The translations under genes were made by a program, and so were the position numbers. From Bradyrhizobium sp. CCH5-F6 (lineage in GTDB: Bacteria; Pseudomonadota; Alphaproteobacteria; Rhizobiales; Xanthobacteraceae), in contig NZ_LSIC01000035.1 in NCBI RefSeq assembly GCF_001556045.1, forward strand, positions 1 through 41,769: a DNA stretch of 41,769 nt. Direction: 5' to 3'. Below the pieces are notes generated by a model that saw only the letters and a program-made list of their open reading frames with translations, was not told the origin of the DNA and did not search any database. Positions 1 through 8,068 of the stretch are shown here, piece after piece (the first letter of the stretch is position 1; every line of letters starts with the position of its first letter).

Positions 1-20
1 CGGGCACCAATGCCACTCAG

Positions 21-65
21 CCTCATCCTGAGGAGACCGCGAAGCGGTCGTCTCGAAGGACGAGG
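21..65. repeat. Dispersed palindromic intergenic repeat (Bradyrhizobium type)
   Basis: The element opens with CCTCATCCTGAGGAG and closes with TCTCGAAGGACGAGG, so its ends pair imperfectly. In its middle lies a perfect hairpin, GACCGC-GAA-GCGGTC, at 35-49. Elements of this form recur between genes of Bradyrhizobium and relatives; that recognition is from memory. It contains no gene. Confidence 0.6.
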
Positions 66-108
66 CGCGCGCTCAGGCCCCGCCAAGAACTCATATGCGA
101 TACCCCTG

Positions 109-198
109 CGCTTGCGGGAGAGGGTTGGGGAGAGGGTGTATCCCCAATGGGACAACCCCTAAGAGGAGAAAGCCCTCTCCCGGCCTCTCCCGCAAGCG
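109..198. repeat. Inverted repeat with 14-bp arms
   Basis: CGCTTGCGGGAGAG at 109-122 is exactly complementary to CTCTCCCGCAAGCG at 185-198. Further partly complementary blocks (GGGGAGAGGG near 127-136 and CCCTCTCCC near 173-181) lie inside, so the whole stretch can fold into a long stem. Similar CTCTCCC/GGGAGAG elements occur at 20021-20055 and 22081-22290. It looks like an intergenic repeat family, not a gene. Confidence 0.6.
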
Positions 199-246
199 GG
201 AGGTGAACGATCCGAGGCAATCGATTCGAGCTAAAGCCATTCGGCT

Positions 247-366
247 TTAGAACTGATACCTCCGCAGCCCCCCATCCATCGGGATCACTGTGCCCGGGAT
301 GCAGCGCGCTACCGGTGATGCCAGGAACACGTGATGGCCGCCGGTCCAGATTGCTGCTCCTCGCCC
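247..366 (-). pseudogene. C-terminal remnant of a short-chain dehydrogenase/reductase
   Basis: Reading the minus strand to the TAA at 247-249 gives about 40 codons with the ending VFLASPVARCIPGTVIPMDG followed by GLRRYQF. This matches the usual C-terminus of SDR oxidoreductases, where a VxFLAS segment precedes (I/V)xGxxxxVDGG. Upstream in the same frame a TGA appears within a few codons, and no Rossmann motif or catalytic YxxxK is present. It is therefore a decayed fragment without a start. The rest of the stretch up to 486 holds nothing I recognise. Confidence 0.55.
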
Positions 367-486
367 GAAGCGGATTCAAGGGCAGTGCAAATCTCGCTGA
401 ACCTCACGGATGGTGGGCCGGGAGCCATCGCTTCAATCGGGCCGTTACACCCGACGTGACATCGGGCGGAACTCATCCCCCCGCCG

Positions 487-1761
487 TCACCGCCCGAGGC
501 GTTGCAGCACGAGCTCGTTCGACTGGGCGGGCAGGGAGAACAGGCGCCGCTTCAGTTCGGCGAAGGCACGATCGGTGATGTCGAGCGTGTTGTCGATGTC
601 GTCCGTCGTCAGGGCGGCGTTGAAGAACATGTTGTGATAGGGGTGAAGGTAGACCCCGGATCGAACTGCAAAGCTGGCCCAGAAGTAACCCTTCCGCATG
701 TCCGGATCGTCATCGAACAGGATTTGTGGCATCTGCGACGGTCCGGTCTGGCGAACCGCAATGCCGTGTGCGGAGGCCTGCGCCGCGATCCCCGCCCGCA
801 GGCGCGTGGAATTGGCGACGATCCGTTCGAGATAGTCGGTTGTCCGGATCTCCCGCAGGGTCGCGATCGCCGCCGCCATCGGCACGGCGGAGAACCAGAA
901 GGATCCCGTGACGTAGATGCTGGACGCTGCGCTGCGCGCCTTCTCCGAGCCGAGAAGGGCCGAGATCGGATAGCCGTTGGCCAGCACCTTGCCCCATGCG
1001 CTGAGATCGGGCTGAACGCCGTGCACGGACCAGCTGCAGTCGCGCGAGAGGCGAAAGCCGGTGCGTACCTCGTCGAGGATCAGCAACGCATCCGCATCAT
1101 CGCAGAGCTTCCTCAGTCCAAGCGCATATTCGGCCGAGGGCGCGTACTGGTCGTTGAACGTCTCATGACGGAATGGCGTCGCGAAAACGCCGGCGACGTC
1201 GCCATCGGCCTTGCGAAATGCTTCCGTCGCACTGTCCAGGTCGTTGTAGTTGAAATAGATGATGTGGGCCCGGTCCTCCGCCGTGATGCCCTTCATGTTG
1301 GGAGTATTCCAGGGGGCGGCGCCGTGATAGGTGCCCTTCGCGACGAGAATTTTGCGGCGATCCCGATAAGCCCGTGCCGTCACCATCGCCATCGAGGTCG
1401 CATCGCTTCCATTCTTGCAGAACATCGCCCAGGCTGCATGCCCGATCATCGATACGAGGTCTTCCGCAAGCACGACCATGGCCTCGGAGGGACCGGTCAT
1501 GGTGTCTCCCATCGCGGCCTGAGCCCGTGCGGCTTCCTCGACACCGCGGTGCCGGTATCCGAGCAGATTGGGACCGAACGCACACATGTAGTCGACGTAA
1601 CGGTTGTGATCGCAGTCCCAGAGATAGGCTCCCTCGGCTCGCGAGAAGAACTGCGGAAAGTCCTCTGAAAGAAGAGCGACCGATTCGTGACCATACATGC
1701 CCTTCGGGATCACTTGCCGTGCGCGTTCGCGCAGTTCGGAGTCCTTCGAATTTCTCATCAT
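487..1761 (-). CDS. Class III pyridoxal-phosphate aminotransferase, glutamate-1-semialdehyde aminomutase-like
   Basis: The protein has 424 residues, the usual length for the class III fold. Visible family features are the pyridoxal-phosphate anchoring DEVRTGFR (Asp230), the Schiff-base lysine in LSAWGKVLANGYP (Lys258), and the cofactor phosphate region around FCKNGSDAT (residues 114-121). It would move an amino group between a substrate and an oxo-acid, or isomerise an amino-aldehyde, in the cytoplasm. The closest look is to HemL-like proteins, but a linkage to an amidase and a binding protein argues for a catabolic role and not tetrapyrrole synthesis. It starts 30 bp after the amidase stop and is probably the last gene of that operon. 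Two ATGs are adjacent (1761 and 1758), with AGGA upstream. The substrate is unknown. Confidence 0.85.
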   Translation of the reverse strand: MMRNSKDSELRERARQVIPKGMYGHESVALLSEDFPQFFSRAEGAYLWDCDHNRYVDYMCAFGPNLLGYRHRGVEEAARAQAAMGDTMTGPSEAMVVLAEDLVSMIGHAAWAMFCKNGSDATSMAMVTARAYRDRRKILVAKGTYHGAAPWNTPNMKGITAEDRAHIIYFNYNDLDSATEAFRKADGDVAGVFATPFRHETFNDQYAPSAEYALGLRKLCDDADALLILDEVRTGFRLSRDCSWSVHGVQPDLSAWGKVLANGYPISALLGSEKARSAASSIYVTGSFWFSAVPMAAAIATLREIRTTDYLERIVANSTRLRAGIAAQASAHGIAVRQTGPSQMPQILFDDDPDMRKGYFWASFAVRSGVYLHPYHNMFFNAALTTDDIDNTLDITDRAFAELKRRLFSLPAQSNELVLQRLGR

Positions 1762-1791
1762 GGATTGTCCTGTCGGATTTGGGGCCGCGCG

Positions 1792-3216
1792 TCAGCTCGG
1801 CATCGCGATGTCGGGACGACGCTGTCTCCACGGCATTGCAGCCTCGAAGGCTGCGGCTGCCTGCAGGACGCCAAGATCGTCGAAGCGACGGCTGACGATC
1901 TGCAGGCCCACGGGCAGGCCGGCGCGGGTCATGCCGCAAGGCACGCTCGCCGCCGGATGGCTCGACATGTTGAAGGGGTAGAGGAATTCGGACCATGCGA
2001 GCCAATCCCAATCGTGCTCGGGCCAATGTTCCGGCCTGACGCGCTCGACCGGAAAGGCCTCAACCGAGGCGACCGGGGTGATCAGATAGTCCCAATCCTC
2101 GAGGAAGCTCGAAATGTCCGCGACGTACGCGTATTTGCGCTCGCGCATGTTCATGTACTCGGTCGCGGAATAGTTGGCGCCCTCGCGAATGCAGGCGACC
2201 AGGTCGCTGCCCATGCTGCCCTCCCATTCCGGCAGCAGTCCGGCCCGGCGCCCCCAGAGAGCCGCCCAGAAGAAGCGCCCGAGTTCCGGACCATGCGGCC
2301 CCCACGGCGGCGTCACGATCTCCACTTCGGCCTGAAGCTCTCCGGCAAAGACCTTGGCCGCCGATGCAACGATCCCTGCGATCTCGTCATCGACGCGGGC
2401 GTGACCGAGGTCGGGGCTGAAGGCGATGCGCTTGCCCTTCATCGAGGTCTTGAGCTTGGCGAGATAGGCATCGGGCGCCGCTTCGCAGCATGTGTGGTCG
2501 AGCCAATGCGGGCCGGCCATTGTCTCCAGCATCAGCGCGGCATCGGCAACGGTTCGCGTCATCGGGCCGATATAGGTGGCATAGTCGTTGTTGGAGACCG
2601 GCGCGTAGGGGACCCGGCCAAAGGTCGGCTTCAAGCCGAAGACGCCGCAGAAATGCGACGGCATTCGGATCGACCCGGCTCCATCGGAGCCGAGGTGGAG
2701 CGGTCCGTAGCCGGCCGCTGCACCTGCGCCTGCGCCTGCAGAGGAGGCGCCGGCATTGAAGCCGCGTTTCCATGGGTTGTGCGTCACGCCCGTCACCGGA
2801 TTGCGGCTGATGCCGGACCAGCCGAATTCGGACATCGTGGTCTTGCCGAGGATGATCGCGCCGGCTTCGCGCAGGCGGGCGACGACGATATTATCCTCGC
2901 GCGCAACAGGGCCCTTCAGCGCATGCGTGCAGGTCGCCGTTTCGTAGCCGGCCACACCGAAGGCGTCCTTGATCGTGACGGGAATTCCTTCGAGAGGCCG
3001 CGCCTCTCCGCTGCGCAGGCGCCGCTCGGAGTCCCGTGCTGCAGCCAGCGCCTCGTCTCTCATCACCACGGAAAACGCGTTGATCGAAGGTTCAAGCGCC
3101 GCGATCCGGTCGAGAACGCCCGATACGGCTTCGACCGGAGAGAGCTCGCGGCGTTCAAAGCGCGCCTTCAGTTCCAGCGCGGTTGCGTACCCCAGTTCGG
3201 CGTGCAAGTCGTTCAT
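1792..3216 (-). CDS. Amidase, amidase-signature family
   Basis: A 474-residue amidase-signature hydrolase that would split a carboxylic amide to acid and ammonia or amine. The catalytic triad can be placed: Lys83 in TIKDAF, cis-Ser158 in GASSAG, and nucleophile Ser182 in DGAGSIRMP, with the expected 24-residue spacing between the serines. The first glycine-rich signature is GASSAG, not the common GGSSGG. I chose the start at 3216 because GGTGGG lies about 12 bases upstream; an ATG at 3228 (four residues longer) has no useful ribosome site. The open frame continues much further upstream inside the binding-protein gene, but that part is a shadow. It sits between the family 5 binding protein and the aminotransferase, presumably in one operon. 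Substrate unknown. Confidence 0.87.
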   Translation of the reverse strand: MNDLHAELGYATALELKARFERRELSPVEAVSGVLDRIAALEPSINAFSVVMRDEALAAARDSERRLRSGEARPLEGIPVTIKDAFGVAGYETATCTHALKGPVAREDNIVVARLREAGAIILGKTTMSEFGWSGISRNPVTGVTHNPWKRGFNAGASSAGAGAGAAAGYGPLHLGSDGAGSIRMPSHFCGVFGLKPTFGRVPYAPVSNNDYATYIGPMTRTVADAALMLETMAGPHWLDHTCCEAAPDAYLAKLKTSMKGKRIAFSPDLGHARVDDEIAGIVASAAKVFAGELQAEVEIVTPPWGPHGPELGRFFWAALWGRRAGLLPEWEGSMGSDLVACIREGANYSATEYMNMRERKYAYVADISSFLEDWDYLITPVASVEAFPVERVRPEHWPEHDWDWLAWSEFLYPFNMSSHPAASVPCGMTRAGLPVGLQIVSRRFDDLGVLQAAAAFEAAMPWRQRRPDIAMPS

Positions 3217-3290
3217 GTTTTCGGCCATCCCACCGAGGCGTTGATTGCGTTGGTCGAGGTGTGATCGATGTGCTCTGACCTGCCTGAAGA

Positions 3291-4877
3291 TCAGGCCTTC
3301 TTCACACCGTAGAACTGGGAGAAGCCCGAGGGAATGCCGCTGAGCTTTTGCGAGTATGCGGCCGGTTGCGCAAAGTAGCCGAGCGGCAGATATGGTGTGT
3401 CCTGCATGGCCTGCGCCTGGATTTCCCGAACCAGCCGCTGTCTTTCCTTGTCGTCCTGGGCCGACAGAAATGCGAGGCGCAGGGCCTCGATCTTTTCGCT
3501 GCTCGGCCAGCCAAAGGTGCCAGCCTTCCCAATGCCCCTGAGGTAGGAGTGAGCCGCGGGATTGATTGCGGACGCGCCGGGGACGTAATTGCACCATGCG
3601 CTCCAGCCGCCCTGGTCGAGCGGGCGCTGCGACGCAATGCGCTGCAACACGGTGCCCCAATCGGACACCTGGTAATCGACTTCAAGGCCGATCTTTTTGA
3701 ACATGTCGGCGGCGACCAGGCTCATGGAATTGAGGGCGTGGAGGTCGGCCGGGACGACGAAGACGATACGCTCGCCCTTGTAGCCTGCCGCCTGCAGATC
3801 GCGCTTGGCCCTGGCGTAGTCCGGCGCCCCCGCGAAGGCGTCCATGCCCGCATCGTTCGCGAAGGGGGAGGCGGGCAGGAAGAAGCCGACATTGTCCTTC
3901 CAGAAAGCGCCATTGGTGCCCATGACGGCCGTCATGAATTCCGTCTGGCTGATGGCCGACAGGATGGCGCGACGGATCGCGGGATTGTCGAAGGGGGGAA
4001 CGAGATGATTGAGCCTAATCATCGCGAGATAGCCGCCGGTGTCCTTGACCTCGACCTTGATGTTGCCTCGCTTGGCGAGCAGCGGCAACAAGTCTGGAGT
4101 CGGTTGCTCCCACCAGTCGACTTCGCCGACCTGAAGGGCGGCCGCGGCCGTCGCCGCATCCGGCAGAACGCGCCAGATCACGCGGTCGAGGTGGACGGTC
4201 TTGGGGCCGGCCATGAAGCTGGCGGTGCCTGATGGTCGCGGTACGTAGCCGTCAAACCGCTTGTAGACGACCTGGGATCCGACGATGCGTTCGTCCGGCA
4301 CGAACTGGAACGGTCCGCTGCCGATCATCTCCTTGACCTGCTCCGTGCCCGGCGTGAGCGCGAGGCGCTCGGGCATGACGGGGCACACGCTTGACGGCTT
4401 GCCCAACGCATAGGCCAGCAAGGGAAAAGGCTTCTTCAGGTCGAAGACGATCGTATTGTCGGACGTTGCGGAGAGTTCGGCGGTTGCGCTGCGAAGATCT
4501 CCACCGAAGACGTCGCGGCTCCACCAGCGCTTGATGCTGGCCACGGCATCCCGCGCCAGGACCCGTTCTCCGTCGTGAAACTTCAATCCCTCTCGCAGCG
4601 TCAATGTCCAGCGCAGGCCGTCGCGGTCGATCTCGTGACCAGCGACCATCTGCGGCTGTGCTTCGAAACGTTCGTCGACGCCATAGAGCGTGTCGAACAC
4701 CAGCAGTGCATGGTTGCGGGTCACAAGCCCGGTCGTCTGCACAGGATCGAGCAATGTGAGATCGGATTGCGGAACGAAGGTCAGGACCTTCTCGCCCGCC
4801 GCCGAGGCGAGGCGAGGCGCTGCAACCGTGGCCGTTGCCGCGGCGGTGGCGGCTTTCAAGAAGTCTCGGCGGTTCAT
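3291..4877 (-). CDS. ABC transporter substrate-binding protein, extracytoplasmic family 5 (peptide/nickel/opine type)
   Basis: A 528-residue periplasmic binding protein. The N-terminus MNRRDFLKAATAAAT is a twin-arginine (Tat) signal with a cleavage site likely after ASAAG. The mature part has the family 5 hallmarks: an opening LTFVPQSDLTLLDPV, the central LREGLKFHDGERVLARDAV (about residues 95-113) and IGSGPFQFV. Such proteins feed Dpp/Opp-type importers with peptides or other amphipathic solutes. No permease or ATPase of that type lies in the window, so this is an orphan binding protein that must share a transporter encoded elsewhere. The start is fixed by AAAGGAG five bases upstream. It leads an operon with the amidase and aminotransferase (74 and 30 bp gaps). 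Confidence 0.87.
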   Translation of the reverse strand: MNRRDFLKAATAAATATVAAPRLASAAGEKVLTFVPQSDLTLLDPVQTTGLVTRNHALLVFDTLYGVDERFEAQPQMVAGHEIDRDGLRWTLTLREGLKFHDGERVLARDAVASIKRWWSRDVFGGDLRSATAELSATSDNTIVFDLKKPFPLLAYALGKPSSVCPVMPERLALTPGTEQVKEMIGSGPFQFVPDERIVGSQVVYKRFDGYVPRPSGTASFMAGPKTVHLDRVIWRVLPDAATAAAALQVGEVDWWEQPTPDLLPLLAKRGNIKVEVKDTGGYLAMIRLNHLVPPFDNPAIRRAILSAISQTEFMTAVMGTNGAFWKDNVGFFLPASPFANDAGMDAFAGAPDYARAKRDLQAAGYKGERIVFVVPADLHALNSMSLVAADMFKKIGLEVDYQVSDWGTVLQRIASQRPLDQGGWSAWCNYVPGASAINPAAHSYLRGIGKAGTFGWPSSEKIEALRLAFLSAQDDKERQRLVREIQAQAMQDTPYLPLGYFAQPAAYSQKLSGIPSGFSQFYGVKKA

Positions 4878-4949
4878 GGCACTCCTTTCAGGAAACGGAG
4901 ATCAGGCGCGGACCTCACCATGTGCGGCATGATAGTGATAAAAATTTCG

Positions 4950-5087
4950 ATTATAAAGCGGAGTCTTTGGGCGTATCATCCAAGGAAAGATCCCTGCATT
5001 TTCACAATCATAGGGAAATATGAGCAAGAAATAGTCGCCGAGTCGCCCACAGCGGAAGCAGCGAGCGTCGGTATCCCAAGAAATAGT
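4950..5087 (-). promoter_or_regulatory. Putative promoter/operator region of the binding protein-amidase-aminotransferase operon
   Basis: The 236 bp between the TetR stop and the binding-protein start is unusually AT-rich for this DNA. On the minus strand a perfect TATAAT lies at 4950-4955, about 73 bp before the start codon; no good -35 accompanies it. Upstream are two exact 11-bp direct repeats, CAAGAAATAGT (plus-strand reading) at 5025-5035 and 5077-5087, 52 bp apart or about five helical turns. Between them and the -10 is a small inverted repeat TCATA-N6-TATGA at 5008-5023. The repeats look like regulator sites, but the regulator is not known. Confidence 0.4.
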
Positions 5088-5113
5088 GAAATTTTATATG
5101 ACTATAGGCAGGT

Positions 5114-5812
5114 TCAGGGGGCACGCCGTTCGACGACTTCCGGCAGGTAGCATCGCAAATATGCGATGGAGCATCTGATCGATTCCTCGAGATATTCCGG
5201 GGTGATGGATCGATGGAGGCTGTAGGACAGCGCCCAGATTCCATCCACGAGCGCGATCGACACCGCGACCCATTTCTCCAGATCCGGTACCTTGGGCATA
5301 TCGAACGTCGCACGCAGATAGGCGGTACGCTGCTTTGCGAGATTGGCGTTGCCGCTGAGATCCGTGTTTCTCACCTCGACACTGACGCCTGCGCCCATGA
5401 AAAGCCGCAGCGCTGCAGGATTGCGGTTCAGATGCGCTGCGCCGGCCTTCTGGCTGTTGGCGATGTAGTGCTGCCAGGTCTGAGGACGAGGATGAACCGG
5501 TCCAGCGGCGCGTGCCGCGATCTCGGCGTGATAGCGTTGCGCCAGAGCTACGAAGGCGGCGCCTCGGTTCGGAAAGAAGTGATAGACTGAGGCGAGAGGC
5601 ACATCCGCTCTCTCGGCGATCTGAGCGAGACTGATATCCTCGTCCAGCCGTTCGGCGAGCAGGTCTGCGGTGGCATCAAGCAGAAGCTGAAGCCGCTCGC
5701 GACCGCGCTTGCGCATCGGCGAACGACGTCCAGCACCCAATTCTCTGCCGTTCCCCAATTTGCTCGCCATCACGCACAGAGATTCAGACGAAGCGCGAAG
5801 CACTGCGCTCAT
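5114..5812 (-). CDS. TetR/AcrR family transcriptional regulator
   Basis: A 232-residue protein with a TetR-type DNA-binding domain near the N-terminus: RERLQLLLDATADLLAERL, then ISLAQIAERADVPLASVYHFFPNRGAAFVALAQRY (about residues 60-94), which is the helix-turn-helix with the typical YHFF(P)N recognition end. The C-terminal ligand domain has no recognisable signature. The first 32 residues before MRKRGRE are extra and low in conservation features, so translation could begin at 5770 or 5716; none of the starts has a strong ribosome site. It lies on the same strand as, and 236 bp before, the binding-protein operon, and downstream of the flavin reductase. It probably controls one or both, and perhaps itself through the palindrome at 5836. 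Confidence 0.85.
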   Translation of the reverse strand: MSAVLRASSESLCVMASKLGNGRELGAGRRSPMRKRGRERLQLLLDATADLLAERLDEDISLAQIAERADVPLASVYHFFPNRGAAFVALAQRYHAEIAARAAGPVHPRPQTWQHYIANSQKAGAAHLNRNPAALRLFMGAGVSVEVRNTDLSGNANLAKQRTAYLRATFDMPKVPDLEKWVAVSIALVDGIWALSYSLHRSITPEYLEESIRCSIAYLRCYLPEVVERRAP

Positions 5813-5835
5813 CGACAGCCCGGCGTGTACCGGTC

Positions 5836-5849
5836 ATGGTAGTTACCAT
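5836..5849. promoter_or_regulatory. Perfect palindrome before the TetR gene, candidate autoregulatory operator
   Basis: ATGGTA-GT-TACCAT is a perfect 6-bp inverted repeat, 23 bp before the proposed TetR start codon. An overlapping TACC-N6-GGTA at 5829-5842 adds a second half-site pair. TetR proteins usually bind such short palindromes at their own promoters, so this is a reasonable operator, but binding is inferred. Confidence 0.4.
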
Positions 5850-6101
5850 CAACCCCTTGTCCAGATCAACCGGTGCTGCCGACGTGAAGCTGTCGCACCG
5901 CGTCGGTCGCTTCGTGACTCCGGCCGACATCGTGAAGGCGGCCGTCTCGTCGAGATTGTCGCAGACAGAGTGCGGACGGGGTCGTCATCTCTGCAGCCGA
6001 GATGATCTTGCGACACTTCGCGACTTGATCCTGATGGCCGGCCGCTCGCGTCCGGAAGACGCGATCGCCGACGAAGAAGGGTTTGTCTTGCGAGGCAAGC
6101 G
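5850..6101. other. Intergenic stretch without a recognisable gene
   Basis: Between the palindrome and the flavin reductase stop there is about 250 bp in which I identify no gene. A plus-strand reading frame, including FVTPADIVKAAV near 5911 and a codon pattern like coding DNA, runs through it into the antisense of the flavin reductase. It has no ribosome site and no family I recognise. It may be an old gene fragment or only a leader region. Confidence 0.3.
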
Positions 6102-6626
6102 TCAGGCGACAGGAAGCAATCCGCAGAACTGGCGATCGAAATGCACCAGCGGATCCTTTTGGTCCTCGAGCCGGGCGGCCTTCACCTCGCAGAACAGCAC
6201 CGAATGCTGGCCGACCGCCTTCTCCTCCACGATCTGGCAGTCCAGCACCGCGAGGGCGCCCGTCAGTGCCGGCACGCCACTCGCCATCTCGACCCATTCG
6301 GCGCGCTCGAACCGCTCCGTGCCCTTGATGGTCGAAGACGAGAACAGCTCCGCGAGCTCGATCTGGTCGGAACCCAGCAGGTTCACGCTGACGCGCCGGG
6401 TCGAACGCATCGTCTCATAGGCTCCGGCGTCGCGGTTGACGCAGGCGATCAGCATGGGCGGATCGAGCGTCAGCGAGCACACGGCCGTCATGGTCAGGCC
6501 GTGACGCTCGCCGTCCCTCGCACTTGCCAGAATGCAGACGCCGCCTGCCAGACGGCGCATGCTCTGCTTGAATACCGCAGGAGAGATCGGCGTCTCCTTC
6601 GTCGTAACGGCTTGCTCTATCGCCAT
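6102..6626 (-). CDS. Flavin reductase, HpaC/NtaB-like (small component of a two-component monooxygenase)
   Basis: A 174-residue protein of the flavin reductase-like (FMN-binding split barrel) family, full length for the group. Characteristic segments are FKQSMRRLAGGVCILAS (about residues 19-35), the flavin-contacting HGLTMTAVCSLTLDPPMLIACVNR (about 42-65) and VSVNLLGSDQ, with a closing DPLVHFDRQFCGL. Such enzymes use NAD(P)H to reduce free FMN or FAD and hand it by diffusion to a partner oxygenase. The partner is almost certainly the neighbouring acyl-CoA-dehydrogenase-like oxygenase, 115 bp upstream on the same strand. GAGG lies about ten bases before the ATG. The substrate of the pair is unknown. 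Confidence 0.88.
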   Translation of the reverse strand: MAIEQAVTTKETPISPAVFKQSMRRLAGGVCILASARDGERHGLTMTAVCSLTLDPPMLIACVNRDAGAYETMRSTRRVSVNLLGSDQIELAELFSSSTIKGTERFERAEWVEMASGVPALTGALAVLDCQIVEEKAVGQHSVLFCEVKAARLEDQKDPLVHFDRQFCGLLPVA

Positions 6627-6741
6627 ATCGCGCTGCCTCGATGTCGTTGGTGCAGGGTCGCATGCGTTGTGACGCCGGCCGGGCGAGCGGGACGAGCCCG
6701 TGCCGCTTGGTGCTCGGACCGGACGTCAGGTTCGCACAGCC

Positions 6742-7962
6742 TCAGGCGAGCGGTGCCGCGCGCGGGTTTTCACCGATGTCGCCCAGAAGCGCGATCTGTC
6801 CGCGCAGTCCGGACACGGTGTCGAAGTCGATCACCGCGTGATGGCAGGCCGTGTTGATGTCGCGATAGGCGCGATAGACGTCGCTGCCCTCGTAGACGCC
6901 ATGCGCACCGGAGGCGGCGAACAGCCTGTCGATGGCGCGGCGGCTGAGCTCGACCACATAGGCCGCATCCCAGCGGAACTGGACGCGTTCGGCCGCGGGC
7001 ATGGGACCCGCGTCGGCGGCGATCACCTGGTCGAAGCGTTCGCACATGTTGTCCAGCAGCCGTCGCGCGGCGGCCACTTCGGCGCTGGCTTCGGCCACCC
7101 GCTGCTGCATGTTGGCGTTCTGCGCCTTCGACACGCCGTGCGCGGTCGTGCGGACCGAGGTCCGCTCGATGAAATGCTTGAGGCCGCGCTCGGCCATGCC
7201 GAGCACCGAGCCCGACAGCATCGAGGACAGTCCGGCATAGACCGGCAGCCGATAGAGCGGGCTGTCGGTGTGCGGGCTCATCCCCATGAAGGTCGGGAAG
7301 GTCGGCATCGCCCGATGCTCGGGCACGAACACCTCCCGCGCAACGAGATCCTTGGAGCCGGTGCCGCGCATGCCGAGCGTGTGCCAGGTATCGTCGATCT
7401 CGATGTCCGCGGCGGGCACCATGACGTGATAATTGAGGTAGCCGTCGGCTTCCGGATTCTTGACCCTCGCGCCCAGGATGAACCAGGGCGAATGATCGCA
7501 GCCGCTGCCGAACTGCCAGCGCCCGCTGAGACGCCATCCGCCGCCGACGCGTTCGACCGTCCCCTGCGGCGCCAGCGCGCCGGCAAGCAGATTGTCGGCG
7601 TCGCCCTCATAGACCTCCTTCTGGCACTCCTCCGAGAACCGCCCGATGATGTAGTCGTGGGCGACGCAGACCATCAGCACCCAGCTCGCCGCCGAGCAGC
7701 TGTGCGCGAGCTCCGCGCAGGTCCAGATGTGCGCGCTCGGGGACAGTTCGAAGCCGCCGAACGCCTTGGGAGTCAGGGCCCGGGCCAGGCCGGATTGGCG
7801 CAGCGCCGCCGCTGCATCGTCGTCGAGCCGGCGCAGCCGCTCGCTGTTCGCCGCGGTGGCGTCGAGGCGCGGCAGGATCGCGCGCGCCGCGCTCTTGTAG
7901 TCGAATGCGGCCGTGGGCGATCCGGTCCAGTATTCACCCTTCGATACGTTGATGTGGTTCAT
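6742..7962 (-). CDS. Acyl-CoA dehydrogenase-like flavin-dependent monooxygenase (group D, HsaA/DszC-like)
   Basis: A 406-residue protein of the acyl-CoA dehydrogenase fold. The sequence shows the N-terminal helical part (LPRLDATAANSERLRRLDDDAAAALRQSGLARALTPKAFGG in substance), the middle domain with GGWRLSGRWQFGSGCDHSPWF, and the C-terminal helical bundle ending in SGAHGVYEGSDVYRAYRDINTACHHAV. That ending, in place of the catalytic glutamate region of true dehydrogenases, is typical of two-component oxygenases that use reduced flavin supplied by a reductase. The reductase gene follows directly. The start at 7962 is set by AAGGAG seven bases upstream; the open frame reaches further but lacks a ribosome site. 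It would hydroxylate or oxidatively cleave a substrate brought in by the adjacent importer; the identity is unknown. Confidence 0.82.
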   Translation of the reverse strand: MNHINVSKGEYWTGSPTAAFDYKSAARAILPRLDATAANSERLRRLDDDAAAALRQSGLARALTPKAFGGFELSPSAHIWTCAELAHSCSAASWVLMVCVAHDYIIGRFSEECQKEVYEGDADNLLAGALAPQGTVERVGGGWRLSGRWQFGSGCDHSPWFILGARVKNPEADGYLNYHVMVPAADIEIDDTWHTLGMRGTGSKDLVAREVFVPEHRAMPTFPTFMGMSPHTDSPLYRLPVYAGLSSMLSGSVLGMAERGLKHFIERTSVRTTAHGVSKAQNANMQQRVAEASAEVAAARRLLDNMCERFDQVIAADAGPMPAAERVQFRWDAAYVVELSRRAIDRLFAASGAHGVYEGSDVYRAYRDINTACHHAVIDFDTVSGLRGQIALLGDIGENPRAAPLA

Positions 7963-8068
7963 CGTTTGCTCCTTGATGTCCGTGGTGACGGAATTTTGCG
8001 GGACGGGCGGCGGTGGCCCGCCGATGCGCGGCCGCACTCGGGATTGAGGGGATGGCCGCGCGGCGGCA

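Noticed and set aside
502..1668. Long plus-strand open frame of 388 codons opposite the aminotransferase
   Set aside because: It is antisense to a well-supported gene, is rich in Arg/Gly/His as shadow frames of high-GC DNA are, and shows no domain.
3217..3660. Upstream extension of the first amidase frame by about 150 codons
   Set aside because: It overlaps the binding-protein gene, lacks a ribosome site, and the amidase fold begins at MNDLHAELGY.
5836..6420. 194-codon plus-strand frame between TetR and flavin reductase
   Set aside because: Most of it is antisense to the flavin reductase, it starts inside the palindrome without a ribosome site, and it matches no family I know.
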